Positions 22,850 through 30,483 are shown, counted from the first letter of the stretch. The stretch: 42,332 bases of DNA from Bacillota bacterium (GCA_012840725.1 DURQ01000057.1:1-42332); one strand, 5' to 3'. A program made the numbers and translations. The notes: generated from the letters alone by a model not told the origin.

Positions 22850-23668
22850 TTACCGCTCTTGGCAGACCGGGCAGATATACGATGCCGTGCTGCCGGTTTT
22901 GATGGAGACTATGGCTTCTCCGCAGACCGGGCAGGGCTTGCCTTCCTTGTACCCAACCAAAAAGTCATCGGTCGTAAAGCCGCCTGATTGCCCGAAGAAG
23001 TCCTTTTCGTAAGCAAAGGTTCCCTTATCCCGTGAGTGGTTGAGTACCTCCCCCATGCTGTCATAGAGCCGCTTGATATCCCCATCATCCAGCTCCGATA
23101 CCTTCCTCTGCGGATGCAGGCGTGCTTTGAAAAGGATGTCGTGCATGTACATGTTGCCGATGCCGCTCACGTTCTTCTGATCCATCAAGAAGGCCTTGAC
23201 CTGCGTCTTCTTGCCTTTGACGAGCGCCAAAAAACGTTCAAACGTAAACCTTTCGTCAAACGGGTCCATGGCTATGCCCTTTGTGTTTGGCTCAGAGGCC
23301 AGTTCGTCGCCCTTTACAAGAAGAAGCTTGCCGAACCACCAAAAGCGGATCGTGTATCCGCAGCCATCTTCAAACACGACCTTGACTTGGTACTTTTCCG
23401 GTGTGTCCTTCTCGTCTTCGAAGAACAGCACATCGGCGCCCATCCCCAGGGAGAGGAGGATGTTCTCGTCGTTACTGAGCTCTGTGACTATCCACTTCCC
23501 TTTGTTCCAGACATCAGTGATCTCTGCACCGCTGACCCGCTGCGCGAATTCAACGGGCTGAACATTGGTGCATTTCTCCTGCAGAAGCTCGACAGAACTG
23601 ATGGTTCTCCCACATAGGGTTTCTCTCATCTGCCTCGACAGCCTATGGATCTCGGGCAATTCGGCCAT
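22850..23668 (-). CDS. Fpg/Nei family DNA glycosylase-like protein lacking the catalytic proline
   Basis: A 272-aa Fpg-fold protein. The N-terminus reads M-A-E-L-P-E-I: the Glu (E3 of the mature scheme) is kept, but the residue after Met is Ala instead of the Pro that forms the Schiff base in Fpg and Nei. The helix-two-turn-helix region (FLMDQKNVSGIGNMYMHDILFKARLHP) and the C-terminal zinc finger (CPVCGEAI ... YICPVCQ) are intact. ATG 23668 has AAAGGAG 8 nt upstream; earlier in-frame starts lie outside the family match. It is likely a lesion-binding protein or monofunctional variant. It is divergent from a small zinc-finger gene and lies upstream of erm. Confidence 0.87.
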   Translation of the reverse strand: MAELPEIHRLSRQMRETLCGRTISSVELLQEKCTNVQPVEFAQRVSGAEITDVWNKGKWIVTELSNDENILLSLGMGADVLFFEDEKDTPEKYQVKVVFEDGCGYTIRFWWFGKLLLVKGDELASEPNTKGIAMDPFDERFTFERFLALVKGKKTQVKAFLMDQKNVSGIGNMYMHDILFKARLHPQRKVSELDDGDIKRLYDSMGEVLNHSRDKGTFAYEKDFFGQSGGFTTDDFLVGYKEGKPCPVCGEAIVSIKTGSTASYICPVCQER

Positions 23669-23866
23669 GCTCTGCGCTCCTTTCCGGCTCATATTGCTGA
23701 GGACAGGTATCTTAACGCCATCGTCAGTGGCCACTTGAGAACCCTGAACAGAACATTTTCAACGTTCCGGCCCATCCGGCAGGGATCTTCCATTTTCTGC
23801 CGAAATGCGCGGTCAAAGTACACGCTGTTCTGCGCAACGAGACTCCTTGGGAGGGAGGAAGGAAAC

Positions 23867-24070
23867 GTGAAGGGCAAGCCGGCTGAACGCCAAAAGCAGG
23901 GGCCCAAAGAGCCCCAAGATAAGGCTCGGGGCGACAAGGTCAAAGACGGAAACCTTGATTATGTGACCGGCGGCACACTCGTGGCCGACTGGACATGTCG
24001 AAAATGCGGCTACCGCAATGTGAACGGCACATACTGCGATGGCTGCGGTGCCCACTGGTCCGAAAAGTGA
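23867..24070 (+). CDS. Small zinc-finger protein, RanBP2-like
   Basis: A 67-aa protein. The first 40 residues are highly charged (KGKPAERQKQGPKEPQDKAR) and likely disordered. The C-terminal 25 hold DWTCRKCGYRNVNGTYCDGCGAHW, that is W-x-C-x2-C-x3-N-x5-C-x2-C, close to the RanBP2-type zinc finger that binds single-stranded RNA or protein partners. GTG 23867 has GGAGG with short spacing. It is transcribed divergently from the Fpg-like gene across about 200 nt. Its role is unknown; RNA binding is inferred from the finger type only. Confidence 0.75.
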   Translation: MKGKPAERQKQGPKEPQDKARGDKVKDGNLDYVTGGTLVADWTCRKCGYRNVNGTYCDGCGAHWSEK

Positions 24071-24114
24071 TCTCCCGGCGCTTTGTCTGCGCTTGATCTT
24101 GCTTACAGGACTCT

Positions 24115-24154
24115 GCGATGTGCGAGCCTCTGCCACGGGTAGAGGCTCCATCGC
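24115..24154. terminator. Long hairpin between convergent zinc-finger and GNAT genes
   Basis: GCGATG then GAGCCTCT (24115-24131, 3-nt bulge) pairs with AGAGGCTC then CATCGC (24141-24154). There is no T-tract on either strand. Its position between converging genes suggests a bidirectional transcript end. Confidence 0.5.
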
Positions 24155-24175
24155 GATGCGCACAAAACGTCCCCC

Positions 24176-24649
24176 TCAGCAGCTGCAACTATCTTTCCAG
24201 ATGTACCTGGGACCTTCAGAACCGAAGAACCCTTTTGGTACAAATCCCGCTTTTTCAAGGACTCTCTGAGAGGCGATGTTATCCGGAGCGGTCTCCGCTT
24301 CTATCGACCGAACTTCTGGCTGCCGGGATGCCCAGCGAACCACCGCCGATACCGCTTCGGTCATCAGTCCCTTTCCCTCATTCCCTGGGTTCATCCCGTA
24401 CCCGATTTCCACCATCCCGCTGCCATCAATTCCCTTAAAGGCCAGACTGCCGACTATCTTCCCGCTGTCATTCAGTGCCAATACCCATATGGCGTGCCAG
24501 ATGCGGTGTTCCGGATCGCTTCTGCAGCCTGCAAGCATCTCTGAAAAGGCCTGTCTCAGCATTGCGTTCGGTTCTTCTTGGATCATGGCTTCCATTTCTT
24601 CATCAGATAGTGGATAGATGGTCAGCCTCTCGGTTCTGATCGTTACCAT
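24176..24649 (-). CDS. GNAT family acetyltransferase (RimJ/RimL-like)
   Basis: A 157-aa single-domain acetyltransferase of the RimJ/RimL type. It opens with IRTERLTIYPLSDEEMEAM, and has IVGSLAFKGIDGSGMVEIGYGMNP, then GNEGKGLMTEAV as the acetyl-CoA loop, and ends with AETAPDNIASQRVLEKAGFVPKG, the typical last segments. ATG 24649 has AAAGGAG 8 nt upstream. It is the last gene of the minus-strand run rhomboid, GNAT, CPBP, DUF1801, GNAT. Substrate not predictable. Confidence 0.9.
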   Translation of the reverse strand: MVTIRTERLTIYPLSDEEMEAMIQEEPNAMLRQAFSEMLAGCRSDPEHRIWHAIWVLALNDSGKIVGSLAFKGIDGSGMVEIGYGMNPGNEGKGLMTEAVSAVVRWASRQPEVRSIEAETAPDNIASQRVLEKAGFVPKGFFGSEGPRYIWKDSCSC

Positions 24650-24734
24650 TTCTGCTTCTCCTTTGACGCAGATTCAGAGGCAAAGCTTGTCACTCAAGGG
24701 CTTTGCTCCGAAGCAGGTTCGCAGCGTGATGCTT

Positions 24735-25145
24735 CTAAGGACGATGCCCGGTGTCGTAACACCATTTCGCGATTTCCGCGATCAGCTCCAGGGGCAGAGG
24801 CCTATCGTAGGGGAATTGAACAGCTCCCTTACTTGTCTTGTACCCTGCCAGCTTCTCTTTGAAGTGCTCGATGGCTTTGTCGCCTGGGTACAGCCCGATA
24901 TGCCTTTTTGCAGCCGCAAAGTGGATGATGTTGGTTTTTTTCCAAAAGGTCGGCATGCGCCAGGAAATGCGTTCTTCCGCCCCTGGTAGGGCCTCCCGGA
25001 TCGCACTGCGCACCTGTTCCAAAAGGGGCTGAATTTCCTCTGGTTGGGCTGCAATATACTCATCAACCGTGCTCAGCACTTCGCCGCAAGCGTGACCCTG
25101 ATTTGTCTTTGGAAAACTCCGTCCACATTTTGGACATCTCCACAT
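24735..25145 (-). CDS. DUF1801 (YdhG-like) protein with N-terminal zinc ribbon
   Basis: A 136-aa protein. Residues 1-21 have WRCPKCGRSFPKTNQGHACG, a possible short metal-binding ribbon. Residues about 25-130 form the DUF1801 alpha/beta fold, with VDEYIAAQPEEIQPLLEQVRSAI, EERISWRMPTFWKK, HIGLYPG and AVQFPYDRPLPLELI. B. subtilis YdhG of this fold (frataxin-like Fra) donates iron for Fe-S assembly, but many relatives have no known role, so I leave the function open. The start codon lies 9 nt after the CPBP stop with AGGA near it. A second DUF1801 gene begins at 42141. Confidence 0.83.
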   Translation of the reverse strand: MWRCPKCGRSFPKTNQGHACGEVLSTVDEYIAAQPEEIQPLLEQVRSAIREALPGAEERISWRMPTFWKKTNIIHFAAAKRHIGLYPGDKAIEHFKEKLAGYKTSKGAVQFPYDRPLPLELIAEIAKWCYDTGHRP

Positions 25146-25154
25146 AGCTGAGTC

Positions 25155-25877
25155 CTACCTCCCCAGAATCGTGATGATGATCGCGGAACCCACTGAAAGG
25201 ACATTACCGATGCTGTGCATCATCATGGGGTAGAAAACGCTTCCGCTCTTCTCAAGACAGTCACCGTAGAAGAGCCCCAGCGCAACGCACAATACCACCT
25301 GCATGGGTGAGTATGAGACCCGGAAGGGAGCCAAGGAAAAATCGACATGGGCCAGTCCAAAGATCACCGCTGCAGCGATGTTGGCCAGGCTCGCCCTGCC
25401 TGAGAAGACCCTGTCCTTCAGTACCAGTCCCAGCATGGTAATGGCAAAAGCTCTGAAAATGAGTTCTTCTGACGGACCGCTGAGAAAGAGCTGAAACCCC
25501 AGGTAACCCAAGGCATTCCTCGCGGTCAGAGGCAGGGACAGCGGCTGAAAGGACTTCGTCAAAAGCATGACAGCATAGGAGCCGATCATACACACGCTGT
25601 AAACCAAGGTAAAGCGCAGGACATACTGCCTGCCAACCTTTTTGTCTCCCCAGCTCAACCCGAAATCCAGCGGAACGGTCCGCCTTGTTATGGCGATGAT
25701 GGCCAAAAACAGGGCGGTTTGAGCAAGGTGATGGACAGTTAACCAAGCGAAAGCCCCATCTGGGTCAACTGCTCGGTAGTCAAAGAGGTTTGCGATCGCA
25801 CCCGCGACCTTGGGAATCCCCAACAAGAGAACGGTGAGGAAAAGCGTCCAGCAAAGGGATTTTAGCACTTTAGCCAT
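25155..25877 (-). CDS. CPBP family intramembrane metalloprotease-like protein
   Basis: A 240-aa membrane protein with about six to seven hydrophobic segments. Motifs are SEELIFRAF (Glu-Glu and Arg), FGLAHVDFSLAPF (His) and YPMMMHSIGNVL (His/Asn), the three conserved blocks of the CPBP/Abi family that are thought to build a membrane zinc or glutamyl active site. It is a paralogue of the partial gene at 1-720. It lies in the operon between a GNAT gene (13-nt gap) and the DUF1801 gene. Family members process prenylated or bacteriocin-like peptides, or give immunity; the role here is unknown. Confidence 0.9.
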   Translation of the reverse strand: MAKVLKSLCWTLFLTVLLLGIPKVAGAIANLFDYRAVDPDGAFAWLTVHHLAQTALFLAIIAITRRTVPLDFGLSWGDKKVGRQYVLRFTLVYSVCMIGSYAVMLLTKSFQPLSLPLTARNALGYLGFQLFLSGPSEELIFRAFAITMLGLVLKDRVFSGRASLANIAAAVIFGLAHVDFSLAPFRVSYSPMQVVLCVALGLFYGDCLEKSGSVFYPMMMHSIGNVLSVGSAIIITILGR

Positions 25878-25890
25878 GTCGTGTACTCAC

Positions 25891-26421
25891 CTACCCTTTG
25901 GTCTGCGGCGCTTTGCTTGGCGATTCGAAGATGAAAACATCGCCTAGGGTGCCGTCATCATATTGGGCTTGGGGATGGCTCGGCATATAGATGAAGTCTC
26001 CTCCGGTGTACTCGGAGACGATCTTGTTCCAAAAGTGCACAGAGCCAAGATTCTTAGGATGCCTCTTGAGCTGCCACTTCCCGGGGAACATGTCAAATAC
26101 CCGAAACGCGGCATATCTTCCAACGCCGCGGCCGCGGTACTTGTGCATCACGAAAAACTCAGCCACCGTATGATCGGTCGCTGCCTCAACTTCGAAGTAA
26201 GTGTTGATCATCACAAATCCAGCCAGTTTCCCATCGACCTTGATGAAAAAGGCATGGCGCCCTTCCTCTGTCCAGTAATAATCCAGGTAGTCATAGCCGT
26301 ACAGGCCCAGGTTGTTGACATCCCTCTGGTCGTATTGGGAAAACTCATAGTCGTACTTCTCCAGCAGGTTGCGGAGGATCTCTTTTTCGCTCACATCAAC
26401 GGGAACTAGTTCAATATTCAA
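25891..26421 (-). CDS. GNAT family acetyltransferase
   Basis: A 176-aa acetyltransferase with KYDYEFSQYDQRDVN near the start, a GKLAGFVMINTY strand, and AEFFVMHKYRGRGVGRYAAFRVF as the acetyl-CoA loop (R-G-x-G-x-G-R). It ends with HFWNKIVSEYTGGDFIYM. The start is TTG 26421, with GGGAGG 9 nt upstream. It is the second gene of the rhomboid-led minus operon. It resembles predicted acetyltransferases of the YncA-like or aminoglycoside-acetylating type, but the acceptor is unknown. Confidence 0.88.
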   Translation of the reverse strand: MNIELVPVDVSEKEILRNLLEKYDYEFSQYDQRDVNNLGLYGYDYLDYYWTEEGRHAFFIKVDGKLAGFVMINTYFEVEAATDHTVAEFFVMHKYRGRGVGRYAAFRVFDMFPGKWQLKRHPKNLGSVHFWNKIVSEYTGGDFIYMPSHPQAQYDDGTLGDVFIFESPSKAPQTKG

Positions 26422-26451
26422 GCGCTGCCGCCTCCCTTTCTCTCGGCATAG

Positions 26452-27048
26452 TCAGGATCTCTGGCCTTTGGGCCCCATCGTTCCTTGTCTTCTCCGAAGT
26501 GCATATCCGAAGGCCAGGCCCAACACGATGCCGGCTGCATGGGCAGGCCCTCCCACTGAAACCTGGGGGTTCTGAACGGTCAGCAGTGCGTTCACTACGA
26601 AGAGTGCGGCGACCCAATGTACCGCCTTGGATTTCAGGATAACTGTATCAGGCTTGAGTGCCGCGAAGGCTGCCGCGACTCCGAAAGCCGAGGCTGATGC
26701 ACCAGCGATGGGCCCTCCCTGGAAGCCGATAACCGCGGCATACGCAACTGAGCTCAGGCTTCCAACGAGCCCGCAGAGAACATAGACGCCCAGCAGCAAC
26801 CCTTCGTTTGCCTCGTTTTCCAGGCGCGTGCCGAAGATAAAGAGGAGGAGCATGTTCAGGAGGATGTGGATGAACAGCTCATGGGAAAAAAAGGCTGTAA
26901 GCAGAGACCACGGTCTCTCCGCGATCAGGTCTGGGTTAAGCAGGAAGATATCGGCTAGATCTGGTGAAGCGTTCAAAGCAGCGAAGATAACGATGTTTGC
27001 AAGTATGAGGATGGCTGTTGCTTTGCTGTTCCAGAGGTTTGACTTCAT
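26452..27048 (-). CDS. Rhomboid family intramembrane serine protease
   Basis: A 198-aa polytopic membrane protein with six hydrophobic segments. It carries FFSHELFIHILLNMLLL (the His-x3-His-x3-Asn oxyanion helix), GASASAFG with the nucleophile Ser in a G-x-S loop (Ala follows the Ser where Gly is usual), and GGPAHAAGIVLGLAFGY with the catalytic His and the GxxxG dimer motif. The Ser-His dyad is thus complete. ATG 27048 has AAAGGA 6 nt upstream. It heads the five-gene minus operon. No substrate is suggested by the neighbours. Confidence 0.92.
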   Translation of the reverse strand: MKSNLWNSKATAILILANIVIFAALNASPDLADIFLLNPDLIAERPWSLLTAFFSHELFIHILLNMLLLFIFGTRLENEANEGLLLGVYVLCGLVGSLSSVAYAAVIGFQGGPIAGASASAFGVAAAFAALKPDTVILKSKAVHWVAALFVVNALLTVQNPQVSVGGPAHAAGIVLGLAFGYALRRRQGTMGPKGQRS

Positions 27049-27440
27049 CTCAAGTCCTTTCCCCGCGCATACCCGCCCGGGACGCGATAGTAGTAGATGG
27101 TGCTCCTTCTCTCTTTTCCATGGCCCTTAGCGGAGCCAGTTCGGTTAATTGTTACAAGTTGGCTGGCACCGCTGATGCGAAGATCGATACCTCCCCCCGT
27201 TTTCTCCATTTAACTTCAGCGCTTTTTTGCGATCCCCTTTTCGGTGGATGCCGTAAGGAAAAAAAGGGGTGACTTTCCAAGAACGGCACTTGTGGCGAGG
27301 TGCCGGCGGGAGTCGAGACCCGATTGCCGCCGTCTGGACCGCAAGTCCATCATCTCTTTCAAGAAGCTTCAGGCCAGGGGTGCGTGTGAAGCATACGCCT
27401 GGATCATGCCGGCAAGACTAGCGCAATGGGAGGCATGAAC
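27049..27440. other. 392-bp divergent intergenic region with a structured segment
   Basis: No protein gene is supported; a 64-codon open frame lacks a ribosome site. Four hairpins are packed in 27284-27402: CGGCAC/GTGCCG (27284-27305), CGGG/CCCG (27307-27322), TGGAC-CGCAA-GTCCA (27335-27349) and CCAGG/CCTGG (27374-27402). CCCCTTTT/AAAAGGGG pairs across about 27234-27270. It could be a structured leader of the gene at 27441; no known riboswitch class is recognised. Confidence 0.4.
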
Positions 27441-27797
27441 GTGAAGCAATCACCTGAGAAGATCCGCAGTTGGTTTGACAGGCATCGGCAGAAGGAACTT
27501 CGCATCCGGAAAGACGAGGACGGAGATCTGGACGTGTCCAGAATTCGCTTGGAGGACGTGGAGTTTATCCAGTACCACGGCACCGATGACTACCTTTCGC
27601 CGCAGGCCATTTTACTAAAGGGTGAGGGAACTGTCGCAGTGGTCGATGGTGAAGAGCCGATCCCGGGTGGGACCTATGAGATCTCCCTCGACGATCCATG
27701 GTTCAGTGCCGCCGACGACAGCAGCCTGCATCTCAGCACAGACCGCGCCAGTTACCTGATCGAAGTCATGGACAGTGCTGAGCCGGACGGCCGGTGA
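27441..27797 (+). CDS. Hypothetical acidic protein
   Basis: A 118-aa soluble protein rich in Asp and Glu. It has a basic amphipathic start (SPEKIRSWFDRHRQKELRIRK), then mixed strands, including VEFIQYHGTDDYLSPQAILL and GGTYEISLDDPWFSAADDSS. I recognise no family. GTG 27441 is preferred because GGGAGG lies 7 nt upstream; ATG 27426 and 27435 are in frame but would overlap that ribosome site. It has a strong terminator downstream and a structured leader upstream, so it appears to be a single-gene unit. Confidence 0.65.
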   Translation: MKQSPEKIRSWFDRHRQKELRIRKDEDGDLDVSRIRLEDVEFIQYHGTDDYLSPQAILLKGEGTVAVVDGEEPIPGGTYEISLDDPWFSAADDSSLHLSTDRASYLIEVMDSAEPDGR

Positions 27798-27869
27798 AGT
27801 CCGAACCGCAGGATCTGGCGGACTGATCGGAAACCGAGATTTGGCCCTTCCCTAGATACACGCAAAAGA

Positions 27870-27912
27870 GCAGCCTCGAACTCCCGCCAAACAGGGGTTT
27901 TGGGCTGCTTTT
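27870..27912 (+). terminator. Intrinsic terminator after the acidic hypothetical gene
   Basis: GCAGCC (27870-27875) and GGCTGC (27903-27908) form the base of a stem, preceded by AAAAG and followed by TTTT. The inner CCC/GGG adds pairing. Confidence 0.75.
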
Positions 27913-27949
27913 CCTTTTCCCATCTCAAAAACCCCAGTGAACATGGCCG

Positions 27950-27985
27950 TTGGGCTGGCGCCCAATGGGGGTAACCAAAGGTTAC
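27950..27985 (+). other. Two adjacent perfect short hairpins upstream of a secreted-protein gene
   Basis: TTGGGC-TGGC-GCCCAA (27950-27965) and GTAACC-AAA-GGTTAC (27971-27985) stand side by side. They lie 117 nt before the secreted-protein gene at 28102 and after the preceding terminator. They may belong to its leader or be a protein-binding site. Confidence 0.4.
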
Positions 27986-28101
27986 ATCTTTTAGAATCTG
28001 AGGCGGCTAGGAAGGAATATTCAAAATACAGCAGAAATCGGTTGCTGAAACAAGTTCGGAGGCTGTTGCTCAACTAACAACGCATTGGGGAGGTACAACC
28101 G

Positions 28102-28757
28102 ATGTTCAGGAAAACAGTCGTGGGTGCGTTCTTACTTTGACAGTGATCATGGCGAACGCGCTGGGATCCGGCGGGCTTTACAGTATCCATGCCCAAGAAT
28201 GCACAGCGCTGTCACTCAAGCCTGTCGACGAGGTTCGCAATGCCTTCTTCCACTTTGCTGATGAGTACGGATGGGACCAGTTGATCTCCGAAGCGATGGG
28301 GGAAGTCATTGCGGAAGTGATTTCTAACGGGCCTTTCATGACGGCTATGAGTACTCTCCTAACGCCGAGATATTTGTGGGTGGAGAGCATGTTCTTTGCA
28401 GCTCAAGACTCTCAAGACCTTGAGGAGGCGGAACGGGAATTCTACGAAGTCGAGTACGTTGATCCCTCGGAGGCGGTACATATCTTGGTCGCAATAGCGG
28501 ATCGCGATCGGGAGAAGCTGGAGGAGAACGGCTTGCAGTTCGTCGTTAGGGACTCGGCGGGAAAGGTCTACCAGGATAGCGACATAACGGTTCTCTTGGT
28601 TTATCAAGATGAAGGCAGCGTGATGGGGTTACCGTACTACGATGTGACCTATCAGTTGGTTGTGGCCGGTGACTTCCGGGAAACTGACCACATCGAACTC
28701 TTCGTGTCTGCCAAGGGACACGAAGAGTGCGCAGAACATTGTTGGGAGCTCGAGTGA
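28102..28757 (+). pseudogene. Secreted hypothetical protein gene with one frameshift in the signal peptide
   Basis: ATG 28102 with GGGGAGG 8 nt upstream begins MFRKTVVGAFLL, then a stop appears after TTACTT. One added T in the TTT run at 28136-28138 would continue it as LTVIMANALGSGGLYSIHAQE, a complete signal peptide, into the 200-codon frame ending at 28757. The mature part (about 190 aa) is acidic, with EVEYVDPSEAVHILVAIADRDREKLEENG and DITVLLVYQDEGSV strands, and I recognise no domain. A homopolymer indel points to a sequencing error or a very recent mutation. The gene for another exported protein follows 102 nt later. Confidence 0.72.
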
Positions 28758-28859
28758 TGGAAAGCTGAGGGATCTGAAGAGGAATCCTGCAGCATTTGGC
28801 AGAAATTACAAAAAGGCGCCTTCTGCACAGTCCACCTATGCGAGGAGAGGAAGGTCATC

Positions 28860-29369
28860 GTGAAATCGTCTGTTACGGTTGTATTGGCAGTGGTGTTGGT
28901 AATCTTGGCTGGAGTAACTGCTGCAGGTCCATATCTTACGATGAGGCAGATCGAAAAGGCGATCAATGAGAGGGATGCGGTCAGACTTGAGAATTACGTG
29001 GATTTTCCAGCTCTGCGGACTAGCTTAAAAGAACAGCTCCGGGCCTCAATGGTGAAAGAACTTGCCGCAGAAGATGATCCTTTTGCCATGTTCGGCATGG
29101 CACTCGCCAGCGCATTAATTGACGGCATGGCCGATGCGGTCCTTACTCCAAATGGCTTGATGGCCTTGATCTCCGGCGTTGAGCTCGAAGAGGTCGAAAT
29201 GACTGATGTCTCCAGCCGAAAAGTCGATCTTCTCAGGAATTCGCGATGGACTGTGGACAGTCTCAGCAGTGTGTCGCTGTGGGTTAAGGCGGATTCAGAT
29301 GAATCTAGATTTGTCCTGCAGCGGTACGGACTGAAGTGGAAGTTGAAGAACATCATTTTCCCAATGTGA
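28860..29369 (+). CDS. DUF2939 domain-containing membrane-anchored protein
   Basis: A 169-aa protein. GTG 28860 has AGGAAGG 5 nt upstream. Residues 1-24 are a single membrane anchor or signal peptide. The following GPYLTMRQIEKAINERDAVRLENYVDFPALRTSLKEQL is the DUF2939 hallmark, ending in a small strand-rich domain with RYGLKWKLKNIIFP. The function of the family is unknown; members are lipid- or periplasm-associated small proteins in diverse bacteria. Probably co-expressed with the preceding secreted protein. Confidence 0.82.
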   Translation: MKSSVTVVLAVVLVILAGVTAAGPYLTMRQIEKAINERDAVRLENYVDFPALRTSLKEQLRASMVKELAAEDDPFAMFGMALASALIDGMADAVLTPNGLMALISGVELEEVEMTDVSSRKVDLLRNSRWTVDSLSSVSLWVKADSDESRFVLQRYGLKWKLKNIIFPM

Positions 29370-29468
29370 CCAGCTGCGCCGCGGAAGGCAGACAGGTTTT
29401 AAACCATGGCCATCGAGAAGATATAGAAGCAACGAAACACTAGCTGCACTTAGGAAAGCCGTGATGAT

Positions 29469-30206
29469 GTGAAACTCCAACAGGTGCTGAACCGGGTCTG
29501 CAAAGCGGTTGAGGAGTATAGGATGATCGAGGAAGGGGACAGGATTGCCGTCGGTGTCTCTGGGGGCAAGGACAGCCTTACCCTGCTCTATGCTTTGGCC
29601 CACATGCGGCGCTTTTTCCACAAAAAGTTCGAGCTCGAGGCCGTCACGGTAGACCTGGGTTTCCCGGGCATGGACTTCTCTCCGGTTGCCCAGCTCTGCG
29701 GGGAGCTTGGTGTCAACTACACGGTGGTGGAGACCCGTATCGCTGACATCGTTCTCAACGGCAAAAAAGAGGACAACCCCTGTTCTCTCTGCGCCAAACT
29801 TCGGAGGGGTTCGTTCAACGAAAAAGCGAAGGAACTTGGCTGTAACAAGACTGCTTACGCCCATAACTTCGACGATGTCATCGAAACGATGCTCCTGTGT
29901 CTGTTCTACGAAGGCAGGTTCTCCTGCTTTCTACCGGTGACTCGGCTGGACAAGACGGGACTGGTGCTGATCAGGCCGCTGATTTACGTGCGCGAAGCAG
30001 ATATCAAGGGCTTTCGGAACAGATACCACTTACCTGTAGTTGAAAGCAAGTGCCCCGTTGCAGGCCGGACAAAACGTCAATATGTCAAGGATTTGGTCAG
30101 AACCCTCCAGGCCGACATCCCCGACCTGAAGAAGAATTTGTTCCACGCTGTCAAGACAAGCAGCATACCGGGCTGGGTGCCCGAGGAGCGGGCAGAACAG
30201 CGATAA
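29469..30206 (+). CDS. TtcA/TilS-like PP-loop ATPase (tRNA 2-thiolation family)
   Basis: A 245-aa N-type ATP pyrophosphatase. The PP-loop reads IAVGVSGGKDSLTLLYAL. NPCSLCAKLRRG gives a CxxC that in TtcA coordinates the 4Fe-4S cluster, with a third conserved Cys in ESKCPVAGRTKRQYVKDL. These features put it in the TtcA group, which adds sulfur to C32 of tRNA, rather than TilS, which lacks the CxxC. The start is GTG 29469 with AGGAAAG about 10 nt upstream. It is close to tRNA-Val but on the opposite strand. Whether it modifies tRNA or another substrate is not settled for the Firmicute branch. Confidence 0.85.
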   Translation: MKLQQVLNRVCKAVEEYRMIEEGDRIAVGVSGGKDSLTLLYALAHMRRFFHKKFELEAVTVDLGFPGMDFSPVAQLCGELGVNYTVVETRIADIVLNGKKEDNPCSLCAKLRRGSFNEKAKELGCNKTAYAHNFDDVIETMLLCLFYEGRFSCFLPVTRLDKTGLVLIRPLIYVREADIKGFRNRYHLPVVESKCPVAGRTKRQYVKDLVRTLQADIPDLKKNLFHAVKTSSIPGWVPEERAEQR

Positions 30207-30207
30207 C

Positions 30208-30247
30208 AAAAAAGCCAGCCGTGACATCACACGACAGGCTGTTTGGC
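30208..30247 (-). terminator. Terminator of tRNA-Val
   Basis: On the minus strand GCCAAACAGCC (30247-30237) pairs with GGCTGGC (30220-30214), with unpaired AAA, and TTTTTT follows. It also lies right after the TtcA-like gene and may act in both directions. Confidence 0.7.
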
Positions 30248-30254
30248 TGTTATA

Positions 30255-30331
30255 TGGTGGGCAGAGAGGGACTCGAACCCCCGACCTCTACGATGTGAGC
30301 GTAGCGCTCTAACCTGCTGAGCTATCTGCCC
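30255..30331 (-). tRNA. tRNA-Val (anticodon CAC)
   Basis: A 77-nt cloverleaf on the minus strand: acceptor GGGCAGA/TCTGCCC, D-arm AGCTCAGCAGGTTAGAGC, anticodon arm CTACG-CTCACAT-CGTAG with anticodon CAC reading GUG, T-arm GGGGGTTCGAGTCCCTC and an encoded CCA end. U33 and the T-loop are canonical. Confidence 0.97.
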
Positions 30332-30346
30332 GTTGCTGCACCATTA

Positions 30347-30375
30347 ATTCTACCGCTGCGGAGTAACTCTGTCAA
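30347..30375 (-). promoter_or_regulatory. Promoter of tRNA-Val
   Basis: On the minus strand TTGACA (30375-30370) and TAGAAT (30352-30347) are 17 nt apart, 15 nt before the tRNA 5' end. Near-consensus. Confidence 0.9.
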
Positions 30376-30394
30376 CCCTTCAGCTTCATTCCGT

Positions 30395-30429
30395 ACGGGG
30401 CTGCGCCTGCGTTACAGGTACAGCCCCGT
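30395..30429 (-). terminator. Stem-loop downstream of the AraC gene
   Basis: ACGGGGCTG (30395-30403) and CAGCCCCGT (30421-30429) form a perfect 9-bp GC-rich stem with inner CCTG/CAGG. It lies 55 nt past the AraC-type gene stop; no T-tract follows. Confidence 0.55.
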
Positions 30430-30483
30430 GTGTCAATCCGTGACGGACACAATCGCTTCATCGGGTCAGCGGCCGCCCCAGCC

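Noticed and set aside
27305-27349. tRNA-like elements (GTCGAGACC and an anticodon-like GGACCGCAAGTCC)
   Set aside because: Position 33 would be C, not U, and the order of arms is wrong for a tRNA.
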